Origin: Prorocentrum cordatum
Taxonomy: Eukaryota > Sar > Dinophyceae > Prorocentrales > Prorocentraceae
Reading direction: 5' to 3'
NCBI GenBank assembly: GCA_963575745.1
Contig: CAUYUJ010019886.1
Location: forward strand, 38,501-102,500
Length of the DNA: 64,000 bases
Both the position numbers and the translations under genes were made by a program. Positions 41,629 through 52,769 of this stretch are shown one piece after another. Under the pieces are notes generated by a model, which was not told the DNA's origin, searched no databases, and saw only the letters and a list, made by a program, of their open reading frames with translations. The first letter of the stretch is position 1. The number at the start of each line of letters is the position of its first letter.

Positions 41629-42591
41629 ATGGCCGAGGAGATCGTGAGGCAAGTCCAGGCTGCCCTAGAGGTTTCCATGAAGGCGCAGATAGACTCCCTG
41701 GGCACCACGCTCACGCAGACCTTCGCCACGCAGTTCGCGCAACTGTCCCAGGGGCTGGAGAGGAAGATTGCCGAGCAGAACGCTGGCATGACGGCGCAGA
41801 CACATCACATAGTCCAGATACGGGAAACGCTACAGAAGCATAGTGCCGCCATTGCTCGTCTTCAGCATGAAGCATCGACCTCGGCCACAAGCTCTGCTGG
41901 AGGATCTGCAGATGGTAGTACGTGGGCCAGTCGGCTTACTGAGCCAGCCGCCAAAATCCAGCGCACGTCAGCATCGGAGAATGCATCACCCAATTGGCAC
42001 AATTCGCGATCTTATCAATATGACAAGTGTCGACGCTGGATCGGCACATTCCCTCGTGCGATTTTAGCAAGCATGAGACAAGCACATTTTGCATCGTGGA
42101 AGGACAACATCCTGACGCCGGTCATGATGAACAATGTTACGCCGCAGTACCATCGCATCAGCCAGAGCTACTCCCTCACCTTCTCCAGCGAAGCCATGGC
42201 GAAGGAGTTCACGGAGGTCTTCAACAACTCAGACAACCAGTGGATGGACCCGCGAGACGGATCGATGCACTACATGAAGGCCAGATCTGACCTGCCGAAG
42301 GACGTCAGGACCACACAGAGGGCGCTCAGCAAGGTATGGGACCCCATCATCGAGCTCTTCGGAGCCAGCCCACGGTACACTGCAGGCTCGAAGCCCATCA
42401 TCAACGGGTACAAGGGCACGATTCACTGGTCAGATGGAAATGATGTATGGCCGCTGGTCAGCTGCTCGGACGTCAACCATGCGTCGTTCACGTTCGACAT
42501 AGATCAAGACACTGTTTCTTTCTTCTCCCTGGACACCGACAAGCTGAACAGGATCATGGAGGATGTCCAGAACAAGGCCGCCTACATCTAG
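41629..42591 (+). CDS. LINE ORF1 protein
   Basis: 320 codons, start at the first ATG of the frame (TGCCATGG). The N-terminal 90 residues are a coiled coil rich in Gln and Ala (heptad-like spacing through LTQTFATQFAQLSQGLERKI), which fits the oligomerising part of LINE ORF1 proteins. The remainder is mixed alpha/beta with no zinc knuckle that I can see and may be the RNA-binding part. It ends at TAG 42589-42591, and the same frame then stays open into the endonuclease. Confidence 0.75.
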   Translation: MAEEIVRQVQAALEVSMKAQIDSLGTTLTQTFATQFAQLSQGLERKIAEQNAGMTAQTHHIVQIRETLQKHSAAIARLQHEASTSATSSAGGSADGSTWASRLTEPAAKIQRTSASENASPNWHNSRSYQYDKCRRWIGTFPRAILASMRQAHFASWKDNILTPVMMNNVTPQYHRISQSYSLTFSSEAMAKEFTEVFNNSDNQWMDPRDGSMHYMKARSDLPKDVRTTQRALSKVWDPIIELFGASPRYTAGSKPIINGYKGTIHWSDGNDVWPLVSCSDVNHASFTFDIDQDTVSFFSLDTDKLNRIMEDVQNKAAYI

Positions 42592-45500
42592 GATGAGCAG
42601 CTGGCATACTCGTCGAGCGTCGATGACAATCATGGCCAATCTCTTTGGGAGCATGAAAGCACTACCAGCGTAGTCGGAGACTCATGCGCTTCTCTTTCGG
42701 CCATTACCTGTCCCTCGGCCACCCCATCGACGCAAAGTTCCAGCTCAACATGGAGTACAGTAGATAGCGCAGATTCGCGTGGACCAGAAGCGCCCACAAA
42801 ACCATTCTTGCTTGCGCAGCCGCTTCGAGTATGCACCTGGAATGCCCAGACTCTTTTTCACTCCCTTTCTGCCTCCCACAAGCACGGTGCGTCTCAATTT
42901 AAAGCTCTGGCCAGCATTGCACGGAAGATGGATGTAATTGTTGCACAGGAGACCCATGGTCAGGAAGGGGACCTTGAGACTCTGACCCGCGACTTTCCGA
43001 GATTCCGAGCCTTCGGTTCCTTCATTCAGGAGGCCCACGCTGGAGGTACAGCGCTGCTGGTCAGGGAAGAGCTCGCCGAGCAGTTCACGATGATAGATTC
43101 GCACGCGCTCGCGGCAGGTCGCATTCTCACGATTACTCTTTAGGGTCCGAAAGGTGTATTGCAGGTTACGAGTGCCCATCTGGATCCTGAGTGGTCTGAA
43201 CGAGCAACACGCGGTATTCTCCATTCTCTTTCTCGTTCCTTGCTCCCGCAGTTCCAGGCTATGAGTATTCTGCTAGGGGGCTTTAATTTCCATGAACATG
43301 GAGAACGCAGGCACTATCTTGAACCACCTGTTCCTAAGACATCGCCATCACGTTTAGCTACCATATTTGACTATCTCTTTCCCCATTACTCCGAAGTCGA
43401 ACAACCAGCCTATACTCATCGTGCATTCATACGCAATAAGCTGACATACGCTCGTCTCGACCGCATATACTGCAACGCTGACACTGTCACGCTACTAGAT
43501 TATCGGCCTAATACTGGAGTCCTCTGGGAGGTTACAGACAGGGGCAAGCCCTCTGACCACGTTCCAGTCTTTCTTTGCCTGCATGCTCTGCGGCCTGCAG
43601 TTACAGGTCAAGGCTCGATACCCCCGTGGGTGGCCAAGCATCCGCAGTTCGGTGAGTTTGTCGAGGATCTTGTCGCTACCACTGGGCTTTCGCCGCATCC
43701 CCCCACTGCTGCGCAGGAAGTTCAAGGGATATTTCACATTGCCGCTGGCCACACTCGGAGGTATGTCGAGATCTCAGGCGCCCGCACGAGGCCAGAAAAG
43801 ACAGCCTGCTGTCTCAAGCTTGTCCGTGCGGCGCGGTCTGGCAGCTTCTACCATGCTCGGCGTGCTTGTCTGGGCTACAGGCACCTCTTCACGTTTTTTT
43901 AACCCAGAGACGATGACCTGGCTCGGTCAAGGGCGGTTCCACGAGCATCTCAGTTCCACGATGCGTGAGGAGTACCAGGGGGAGGAGAGGGATGTGCGTG
44001 AGAACAATGAGCTAGGTTCGGAAGCTGCTGAGCAGGCCATTCGTCGAGTCAAGCGTCTCTCTGCTGCATGGGCTGCACGGCGGCCTCGTATTAAGCTTGT
44101 TGGCGTTCGAGGACCTCAGGGAGAGGTCCATACTGACCCAGAAGAGGCTGCTAGGCTTCTGGCTGACTACTGGGGCAAAGTCTTTGACAATGAAGACGAA
44201 GGTTGTCTTGGGGCTGAGCATGTTCTATTTCACATCCTGGAGGTTGACGGCACGGGGCCTCGATATGTCACCAGTAGCCACCAGAGATTCGACTGGGTCC
44301 TGACCGAGGAGCATTTCAACGGCTTGATCGATTTCAAGCGTGACACAGCCACGGGCCCCGATGGCGTTCCCTATTCCGCCTGGCAAAGGACAGGTAAGAA
44401 GGCGCGTGCTGCGCTTTATGCCCTGCACTGCCACGCCATGTCTGGTGGCAGAGTCGCCCCCAGCATTAACACCACTGCAGGGCTGTGATTCTGCCTAAAG
44501 GAGATGTTGTCCAGGGAGGGGGGGGGGGGGGTTCGTGATCCGCATGTCGTTCGACCCCTATCGTTTTCGAATACTGATGACAAGCTCCTCAGGTCCGCCA
44601 TCGCCTCGGTATTAAATCATGTCGCTGCTGAAACCTGCCGCGTCGTCCAGCGGGGGTTCGTCAAGGGGAGGATGATGAATGACAATACCATCAATATGGA
44701 TGGTCTGCTCACGCTTTGGGGCACCGCCTATAGGCACACGGAGTGCGGCTTCACGCCCTTCGATTTTAAGAACGCCTTCCCGAGTGTTTTTTTGCAGCTG
44801 GATCAATTGCGTACTCATTCGTATGAAATTGCCACCCTATCTCATCAACGCAATAGAGGAACTACATGGCGATATATGGACTTCAATAGTGCGGGGTGGA
44901 GGGAGGCATGGCTTCTATTCCTTTCGAGGGATGAAACAGGGATGTCCGCTCAGTGGTGTGCTCTTTGCACTTGTGCTGGATCCAGTGCTCCGCTACGTAA
45001 TTCAGCTGCAGGAGCGTCTCGTATTTCAGACCGGCGCCTTCGCCGATGACATTTACTTAGTCGCACGCAACCTCTGCAAGACCCTGCCGCAGGTATTGGT
45101 AAGGCGTGTGCTGTCAGGTAAAGTAACTGGGCTCACGCTTAACTATAAGAAATGTGTCATTGTTGTCTTGAACATGGAGGAGAAAAAGGATGTCCTGGAG
45201 GCCTTCCGTGGTCGGGGGCTTGATGTTTCCCGTTATCAGATTCAGAGGTCTGGCAAACTCCTGGGAGTCCAGGTCGGTGAGCGTGGTTTTCTTGACGCCT
45301 GGCAGCCTGTTGCAGTGAAAATTAAGAGCAGGACAGAGGACGCGCGGTGCCTGGGGCTGAGTTTCATCCAGTCCGTGCAGGCTTTCAACACCTACGTCGT
45401 CCCTGTCACATCGCATGTTGGGCAATTCTACCTGCCGTCGAAGGAACTCGTTCGTGCAGAACGAGAGGCGCACCAAAAGCTTCCTCGAGCGCCGCGGCAT

Positions 45501-46370
45501 GCTTTTCCTCCCAAGGCCATGTTCCATCTCAAAGAATTGGGTATTCCTGCGCAGTGTCGCTCTATGGAAACCCTTTGTCGCGCGCCCATGCAACGCTGTG
45601 CCATCCGCTCGGAAGAGTTTCATGCCATGCGCTCCATGTATAATGCTGCCCAGGAAGACGACAACAGGACCCTAACGTATAAGTGGAACCCGCACTTCCT
45701 GAATTCTATCTTCTGGAACATGCTTACCGAGTATAGCCAGTACATCAGAATCCCCGATGCCCCGATCCACGAGCCCCCGAAAAAGCTGCAGGGTATGATC
45801 ACGAAGTTTATTGTTCGACGTCAGCCCCATCACTTCATCAATCATCTTGTCCTTGCTCGTCTTCGCTATTGGCTACCACGTGCTACGCGCCAAGATGCTC
45901 AACTGACGGTTCTGAGGCTTAATATTCTAGCGAGGAGGCTGCCCAGTTTTATTATTACATCCCTTCTAAAAACCGTGCTCAATGCTTGGCCAACTACGAA
46001 GCGTTTCAGACAGGCCGCTGGGCCTTGTGTTTTCGGGTGCTGCAATTTAGGGGCCGACAATATCTCTCACTACGTCTCCTGTCCTGTTGTGGTCCCCCTC
46101 CTGAGGGAGCTCCTCCCCTCGCTCCCACCGGAGTGGGTGCATGTTGCGCCTTTCAATTTTCTCCCCCATCTCTGGCCGTCTCTTGAGCACACCCCTAAAG
46201 CGAGTGAGTTCATGCATGCCTGTGCCGTCGCCATTGACATTGTATTTTCTGCCTTCAATCAGCGCCGCAGGCGGGGAGGGCAGGATAGGGCTTTCGCACT
46301 CCAAGCAGTTCGAGGCCGCGCCCGCTGTTGTGCGTTTCGTCATCATGGAGTGCACTCTCTGCTGCGCTAA
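42592..46370 (+). pseudogene. LINE ORF2: apurinic-type endonuclease, reverse transcriptase, Cys/His motif (disrupted)
   Basis: Endonuclease motifs: VCTWNAQTL, IVAQETHG, TSAHLDP, LLGGFNFHEH (the usual GDFN has Gly for Asp), LDRIYCN, KPSDHVPVF. Reverse transcriptase motifs: TATGPDGVPYSAW, QRGFVKGR, FDFKNAFPSV (A), GMKQGCPLSG (B), GAFADDIYLV (C), GLTLNYKKC (D), LLGVQVG (E). The final CVFGCC...HYVSCP is a CCHC-like motif seen in such elements. Damage: in-frame TAG at 43141-43143; frame changes near the T7 run at 43894-43900, near 44481, at the G14 run 44518-44531 and at the T7 run 44787-44793. The stop at 46368-46370 is TAA. No separate start is evident; the frame continues from ORF1 through one TAG. 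Confidence 0.88.
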
Positions 46371-46382
46371 CGGGTGTGGGGC

Positions 46383-46440
46383 TCCTCCTCCTCCTCCTCC
46401 TCCTCCTCCTCCTCCTCCTCCTCCTCATCATCATCATCAT
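46383..46440 (+). repeat. (TCC)n(ATC)n microsatellite at the LINE 3' end
   Basis: About 45 bases of TCC followed by five TCA/ATC triplets, 12 bases after the LINE stop codon. LINE tails in several lineages are microsatellites; it may equally be the insertion target. Confidence 0.85.
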
Positions 46441-46924
46441 GGCATCCCCCTCGAGAGTCGAGGGGGGTTTGCCACCTCTCCCTCGGCGGATGGCGGCGGA
46501 GGGCGGCAGAGGCAGAACGGGGGCGGCTCCGCTGGCGGAAGCCTCGGTCTTGCACCTTAGAGCATTCAAGCTTGGGGAGTGCGGCCCCTCGGCCCCGAGG
46601 GGGGTTGAGGGCCGCACTCGCAGTGCTGCCTCCGCAGAGGCGTGGGCGCGCGGGTGCGGGGTCGTGGCTACCCTCGCCTCCTCGCGAGTCGGTCGGTTTC
46701 AGTTCGGCCCCTCACGAAGCGTCCTCACGAGCGAGCTTGGGCGCAGCGCTGTGAAAGCGGAAGTAAGCGATGCCTCCCCGAGAGATGGCAACCTGTTTGG
46801 GATTCAGGGTCTACGGAAGTTGGCCGGTGCATCCAGGGGCGCCGACGGTCCGTGTGCTCTGCGAGGCTCTCCAGCGGATGGATGCCTGTGATGCCCGTCC
46901 CCCCCCCCCCCCCCAAGCCCAAGC

Positions 46925-47090
46925 TTAGGGAAGTCTGGGCGTCTCTCCCCCGGACGTGCGCTGCGCCCCCTCGGCGGCGCCTCCCGGCGCCGCTCCTGTC
47001 GCGCTCCGCACGCCGAGGACGGGGGCCCAGCGCCGATCTGAGAACTCCGCGCGGACCTCCGAAAGTTTCCGTTGATGCTGTTTCTGCTCG
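46925..47090 (+). mobile_element. F1 element, copy 4
   Basis: It keeps the family core (GGCGGCGCCTCCCGGCGCCG hairpin, CGCGCTCCGCACGCCG) and the right arm (CCAGCGCCGATCTGAGAA, CCGCGCGGACCTCCG, then AGTTTCCGTTGATGC). The left arm is diverged. Confidence 0.65.
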
Positions 47091-48465
47091 TCCTTGGTGC
47101 TTTTCTGTTCGTCCTCTGTTCGTCCTCAGTTTCCGTCGATGCTTTCATCAGCTGAGTATCGGGGTCTCAACGGGGTCTCGTCGTGCTGGAAGGGATCGAC
47201 GTCGGAGGACCCACGATTGCTCAGGCCCCTGACGCCCCGAGCAAACAAATGGAGGTTGTTTCGAGCGGCGTCTTGGGTTCATTTCGTGGCTCGGGGGGGG
47301 CCATCAAAACACGACGGCTCGGGAGGAGGAACCAGTTCTGTTGGACGTGGCCGGGAGTTCTGGTGCCTGCGCGCTGACAACACACGACGTCGGGGTACGA
47401 GGGGCGAAACTGTAGTGGGTCGTTTGCGCGGGTATTCGGTCGTCAGTTGCCCACGTCAGAGTGTGCCGCGTTGGCTGCTCGCGGCAGCAGTGGCTTAAGG
47501 ACGCTATGTCTCTTCGCGCTTTCGGCGAAGCTGGCGGACTGCTCGCGGAAGCCGGCGCAACGTCTCGTCCTCCTCCTGCGTTTCATCCCTCATGCCCCCT
47601 TTCCTTGTTTGCCTTGCTTCTTATTATTTTCCTTCTTCTTTTTCTTTTTCTCCTGCCTCGTCCTCATTCGTCATTGTCGTCCTCCTCGTTCCCCTCCTGC
47701 TCCTCCCGCATGCTCCTTTCTCATCCTCGCCCTCGTCCTCTACTATCATCGTCAGCCTCGTCGTTCTCGTCCCTCTGATCCTGCTCCACCAACTTATCAT
47801 GTTCCTCCTCCTCCTGTCTATACGTTACTATCAGATTCTTCGCTCCTCGTTCCTCGCTCATTGCCCATTGCACCTGCCGCTCCTGCTCCTACACTATTTC
47901 ACCTCCTCCTACTTTTCGCCCTCGTTCCCCGCATCATCCTTCCTCATGCTGCTCGCGATCCTCGTCCTCCGCCCGTATCCTCCTGCTCCTCTCTCCTACT
48001 CTTCCGCCTGTTCTTCCTCCTGGCCCCTCGGCTCTTGTTTATTCTTCCGATGCTTCCTCTTTCTCGCTCAACTTTTGATTTCCTCCATCACTCCGACTGG
48101 CAGTCTCTGGGCCTCTGGGCACCTCGGTCCCCCGATCCGATCCGATGCGGCCACCCATCCGCCGATCCGACGACCGATCGGGATCGAGGCGGTCGATCAG
48201 CGCCTCGACAAAAAATGGGGGAGGGGTGGGATCGGCGGCGGGCACCACGGGGTGGCGCGAGGGGGGTGGCCTTGAAGTGGGCGGGGGGCGCCTTCGAGGG
48301 CAGGAGCCCTCTCAGAAGCGCCTGGGCGCGTCCGGGAAGGCCTCTCAGAAGCAGGGGGGGGGGCTTCCAGGAAGCCATGCTGCTTCCCAGGAGCCCGCCC
48401 CCCTCTCAGAAGGCCATTCCTCTCGCGCCATCTCCTCGTGCACGCCGCCCAGGGGGGAGGGAGGG
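47091..48465. other. no recognised gene; CTC-rich DNA
   Basis: A 378-codon plus-strand frame crosses this region but is dominated by Ser, Leu, Pro and Arg from CTC-rich sequence. No domain is seen. Confidence 0.4.
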
Positions 48466-48555
48466 AGGGAGGAGGAGGAGGAGGAGAAGGAGGAGGAGGA
48501 GGAGGAGGAGGAGGAGGAGGAGGAGGAGGAGGGGGAGGGGGATAGGGGGAGGGGG
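48466..48555 (+). repeat. (GAG)n purine tract
   Basis: About 90 bases of GAG/GGA triplets. Confidence 0.9.
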
Positions 48556-48769
48556 AGGGCGTAGCCATCGGATCGCGGAGTGAAGGCACACAGCATGGCC
48601 CTCCTTAGCCACACCTCCTTTGTGCTGACCGCCACGTGGAGATGTGCTTGTCACAGACAGGCATATCTCCACTGATTCGTGCAGTTGGTGCTATCAAATT
48701 CTCCCGATAAGAGGAGGGAGAATCCTTGTTCTCTCTCCTGGCCACATTAGCTGACAGTCTGCGTGAGTG

Positions 48770-49255
48770 GCCAAGGCCGTCGTCGTCCAGGTCTCCGTCG
48801 TCGTCGTCAACGTCGGGGCATTCATCGTCATCGTCCAGGTCGTAGTCGCGGGGACCTTAATGGTCGTCGCTCTAGGTCGTCGTCGTTGTTGTCTGGGTCG
48901 TCACCGTCGTCGTCGTCGTCGTCGTCTGGGTCGTCGTCGTTTTCGAGGCCTGCATCGTCGCCTTCGTCGTCGTTGTCGTGCTCGGTGCCGTCGTCTTGGT
49001 CTGGGTCGTCGTCGTCTGGGTCCTCTGGGTCGTCGTCGTTTTCGAGGCTCGCATTCGCCTTCATCGTCGTCGCTGCCGTCCCCGTCAACATTGTCGTCGC
49101 TGTTGACGTCGTCGCCGTCGCCGTCGCCGTCATCGTCGCCGCCGCCGCCGTCGTCGCCAAGGTCGTCGAGGGGATCCTTGTCGTTGGTGTCGTCGTCGTC
49201 GTCGTCGTCGAGCTTGAGGTCGAGGTCAAGGTCGTTGTCGTCGACGTCGAAGTGA
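48770..49255 (+). repeat. (CGT)n interrupted microsatellite
   Basis: About 480 bases of CGT/GTC triplets with substitutions (AAGGTCGTCGAGG and similar). A small stem (GTGGAGATGTGC with GCATATCTCCAC) lies just upstream at 48634-48671. Confidence 0.9.
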
Positions 49256-50330
49256 GTGTGGCAGCCTGGGCAGTGAGAGTGGCTTCGAAAACCGATCCCC
49301 TTGTTGCCAGCCTGCGGCACCAGCTAGGTCACGGTGGGGGCGTTCGTTAAAGACTGCCCTGGAGGCTTCAGACCCTGGAGGATTCCTTATCTGACGAGGG
49401 AGGCGGTGGCATCCATGGCCAAGCCTCACTTGGCGTTCCACTGGCTTCCAGACTCTTTGTTCCTCAATAAGTGGCTCCCTGTCCAATGCCCTCACCGAAG
49501 AGTGAGGAGCATCGGCAGCCAGCAGGCCGCCCACCCGGTGATTCGGCAAAGCCGGGCCGATGTGTTTTGTTCCCAAATGCGTAGCGTTTCGGTACAGTCC
49601 ACGCGTATAGTAGGGGTGAGCGCCCTTCCCAAGTATACCCTTGCATCCTTCCCCTTCGGCCCATTCCTGGCCACTTTCGCTGGCGCGCCCCGCTCAAAGA
49701 GTGTCGACATGGCCTTCCAAGGCCCTGGCATCCTCATCGTGCATCCTGGTGATGCGGGTTGACTGTAGAGGGTTCTGGTCGCGTGTAAGTGGGGTTCACA
49801 GAAGAGCACAACAGAAGCCCCATAAGGGGGGAACCAGGGAGCCCTAGGTCGCCCGGTTCACCCGAGACTGCCTCTTTCTTTATGCAGGAACCTTGCTCTC
49901 GCCTCAATGCCTGCCACATTTCTGATCCAGACGGCCACCATCGTTGGCAAAAGACACGAATGTGCACATAGCCGTAATTACTCTCACCCCTATCCCCGAC
50001 TTGCCCCGTTGCCTCTGTTGCTATTGCGAAGGCCGTACGGCCCGTGCCGCCGACCCTGAAGGGGCACGACGACAACGGTGGTGGCGGCGACGACGACGAC
50101 GCTGACGTGGGTCAGAGTCCTCATTCTGTTGAAATTCGGTGCTTTCCTGGGGCATTTTTGTTCTCGAGGTGAAGCCCTGCCCTCCGCAGGTCCGCTCCGG
50201 GCCCTGGGCCTTGGGGCCGTCGAAAGGATTCCTGAGATGATCGCCATGAAGCAAACGGGTCCCGAGCAAACCGGGACAGGCAGAAAGCGACTCAGTGCGA
50301 AGAGTTCGGCTTGGGGAAGAGTCGACTACA
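49256..50330. other. no recognised gene
   Basis: Non-repetitive sequence of moderate GC, unlike the microsatellite-rich surroundings. Frames are short on both strands and no motif is recognisable. Decayed retroelement sequence is possible but unsupported. Confidence 0.35.
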
Positions 50331-50334
50331 CGTA

Positions 50335-50517
50335 CCCATCGGTCGTTGAAAGTAGGTATTGTTGGATTTCCAGTTCCCAATCTATTTTACCCGCCTTCCT
50401 ACTTCAAGAGTCGAGTGGTTTTCCCTCTTCCCTCCTCTTCGGGAGGCGGGCGGAACCCCAATCTACTTCCGACGCCTTCTTACTTCGTGGCTCTGCCTAC
50501 TTCTGCCGACCGATGAG
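50335..50517 (+). mobile_element. F7 TIR element, copy 1, with exact 8-bp target duplication
   Basis: 183 bp, left end CCCATCGGTCGTTGAAAG and right end CTTCTGCCGACCGATGAG, inverted. TACACGTA flanks it on both sides (50327-50334 and 50518-50525). The interior has CGCCTTCCTACTT and GGGAGGCGGGCGGAA, shared with copy 2 at 61173-61354. Confidence 0.88.
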
Positions 50518-50525
50518 TACACGTA

Positions 50526-52740
50526 AGAGTGACCCTTCGCCGGAGTGACCTTTGGTGCGGGCCCTCTGGGGTTCCCCGACCGTCGAGAGCGATGCGGCAG
50601 TGGCGTCTTGGGCGCTTGTGTTTGGCCCCCCCGTGGCCCCCAAAAAGCCGCGCACCAACGGCCACCCTTGCCCAGGGTCACTCCTGCGTGTACAGTCGGG
50701 GCCCTGAAGAAGGAACCCTTTTGGTTGGGGAGGGGCTCCGCGTTCCTTAAGTGTTTCACAGCTTGCCTCAGGTGTTCCTTATGTTTTCGAGAGGAAATCG
50801 AAGTTTAACTTATGGAGAAGAGGGGCCTCGTTCCTTATTTAGGGTTCCTTAGGTCAACGCCCCGACTGTAGTCGAAGGAGCCCCCGGGTCCAGGGCCCGG
50901 TGCCCTGCTTACCCTGTTTTCTTCCTGGCGTGGAGGCGTCCAGCGCCGCATGCTCCGGGGCGGGGATTTTTATCCATGACCACGGCCTGTGGGCTAGACC
51001 CACTCTGTGGTTAGACCCGCTATGGTCAGGCCCACGATGGCTCGAGCGACGCGCTGAGCTACGCGAGCGCGCCCGGGAGCGCCGGGCGGAGAAGCAGTTA
51101 GCCCACGGAAGCGCACGCGGAAGAGCGCACCGGTCCTTGATGATCCAGTCGGGGGTGGACAGAACCCCCAACAGTGACACGTCGATTAGTGAATTGTCCG
51201 TTTTCGGTTCTCGAGATGGCGCCGTGGCCGTTATTTTCTAGGCTTGCGCCCGCCAGGTTTGGGCCTCAGGTCGTTTTCACTAAACCACGTTTTACTAAAG
51301 GGGGGTCTGTCCATCCTCGGATGATCCAGATGTGAGTTCTCTTGGCGCTGCAGGGCCACCCCGCGATGCGCCCGCGCGGCGCGACTACAGCGGGCCACCA
51401 CCACCACCACAGCCTGGGGGATCGAGCCTCGGGGGCCTCGGCGGGCGGTGCATTTGGGTATATTATGGCCCAGGGAGGGCCAACCCTATCCATATCCACT
51501 GCCCGCCGCTGTCCCCGAAGCTCGATCCTTGGGGCGGTGGTTATGGATATCTCCCCGCCTCGCACATGCCACGGGAAAATCATGACGTTGGACGTCCCAG
51601 GCAGCGGGAGGAAGAGCGACCGCGAGGGAGGAGCGGCAGCTACAGGATAGGGAGCAGGGAGGCCGTCGGGTGTTCGAGCCCACGCCTAAGGTGCAATGCT
51701 GGCCACCGAGCGGTGCTCCAGCAGTGCCCGTCCGAGTGCGCGCACTGCCAGGCGCCGCCGCCGCGGGATGCCATTGGTGGTCTTTATCAAGGTGTGCCAG
51801 TTTTTGCCCACGGTATGCTCTCCAGTAGCTGCGCCTTGCCGAGGGCGTTCCAGGCATGCCGCATCATCCCAAACAGCCGCTGGAGACCCGGTGTACGACC
51901 CGAAGACCAACAGCCCCCCTCTCGCCGCGACACAGGACGCGCGGCGGGAGGTTGTTGGCCGTGTTCGGCCTCCTCGCCCAGCCGTGGTTCTGCCTGCGCT
52001 GTTCTCTACGGATAATGGCAGTATCATCCAGACGCCGACATGAGGACCGCTCTGGGCTCGGAAAGGGGTTCGCTGCTCCTCGGTTCCTTGCATGGTTGTT
52101 TATTTGGCGCCCCTCGTGCACCTGGTGCGCTTCTGGGCCCAGACGGTGGTCTGGTGCCTTATCTAGTTTCCCGCCTGGTCGTCTCTTGATCATAGTCATC
52201 TCCCGCGCCAGTACTACGAATGTCTCCGGTGGATCTGAAGGAACTGGTCCTCAACGGCGGGCTTTCTGGTCCCCGCCATTGGGTGTCGGCCAGTACCAGG
52301 CTCTTCCGATATCCAAGTTCAAACGTCTAGAAAAATTAAGACAGGTGCTTCACAGCGTTCGACGTGTAGAAGCCGCTTTCAGGTTACAGGGCAATCAACA
52401 AATGAGGCGGCTTGGAACAATGCCCCTGATAGGTTGTCGAGAGGTCCAGCGGAAACGTCTTGAAAAGACACGAGGTCGGAGGTCTGGGTAGGATCCCGCC
52501 CAACCACAGGGTATTGGCACGAACGCCAGGCTCTCCACTCGCCCGTAGGGTCCAGGCTGTGGAATCCATGGGGTCTTGTTTAGAATGTTGAATATTATGG
52601 TCGCCCAGAGGGCCTTGGACGTCGTGCTATGGTCTAGGTGCTGGGTGTTGCCTCGATCGTCGGTATTTCTGCTCGCCCATAAGGGCCCTGGCCATCAGGT
52701 CCTTGATATCGTGTGGGGTCTAAGCTATCAAGAGAGAGAG
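50526..52740. other. no recognised gene
   Basis: Mixed, mostly non-repetitive sequence. A frame ending near 52491 has a helical stretch (FKRLEKLRQVLHSVRRVEAA). I cannot assign it and do not call a gene. Confidence 0.35.
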
Positions 52741-52747
52741 AGAAGCA

Positions 52748-52769
52748 TCCGTAGCCATTTTGGCTCATG
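52748..52769 (+). other. second spliced-leader relic
   Basis: Bases 52748-52766 (TCCGTAGCCATTTTGGCTC) match the dinoflagellate leader exactly. The next base A matches, then T replaces A, then G, so 21 of 22 positions agree. No GT donor follows, so it is not a spliced-leader RNA gene. Confidence 0.88.

Larger units (their letters stand above)
41474..46440 (+). mobile_element. LINE-type retrotransposon with 5' spliced-leader relic
   Basis: A nearly full-length non-LTR retrotransposon. Order: spliced-leader relic, leader of about 133 bp, ORF1, then an apurinic-type endonuclease, reverse transcriptase and a terminal Cys/His motif. It sits between a CTC-rich tract on the left and a (TCC)n(ATC)n tail at 46383-46440, so it probably inserted into, or ends in, a microsatellite. 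No clear target duplication can be read because of that. ORF2 carries an in-frame TAG and several frameshifts, so this copy appears inactive unless some are assembly errors. Confidence 0.88.

Noticed and set aside
47447-48583. 378-codon plus-strand frame
   Set aside because: Dominated by Ser, Leu, Pro and Arg from CTC-rich and GAG-rich tracts, with no domain and competing frames open.
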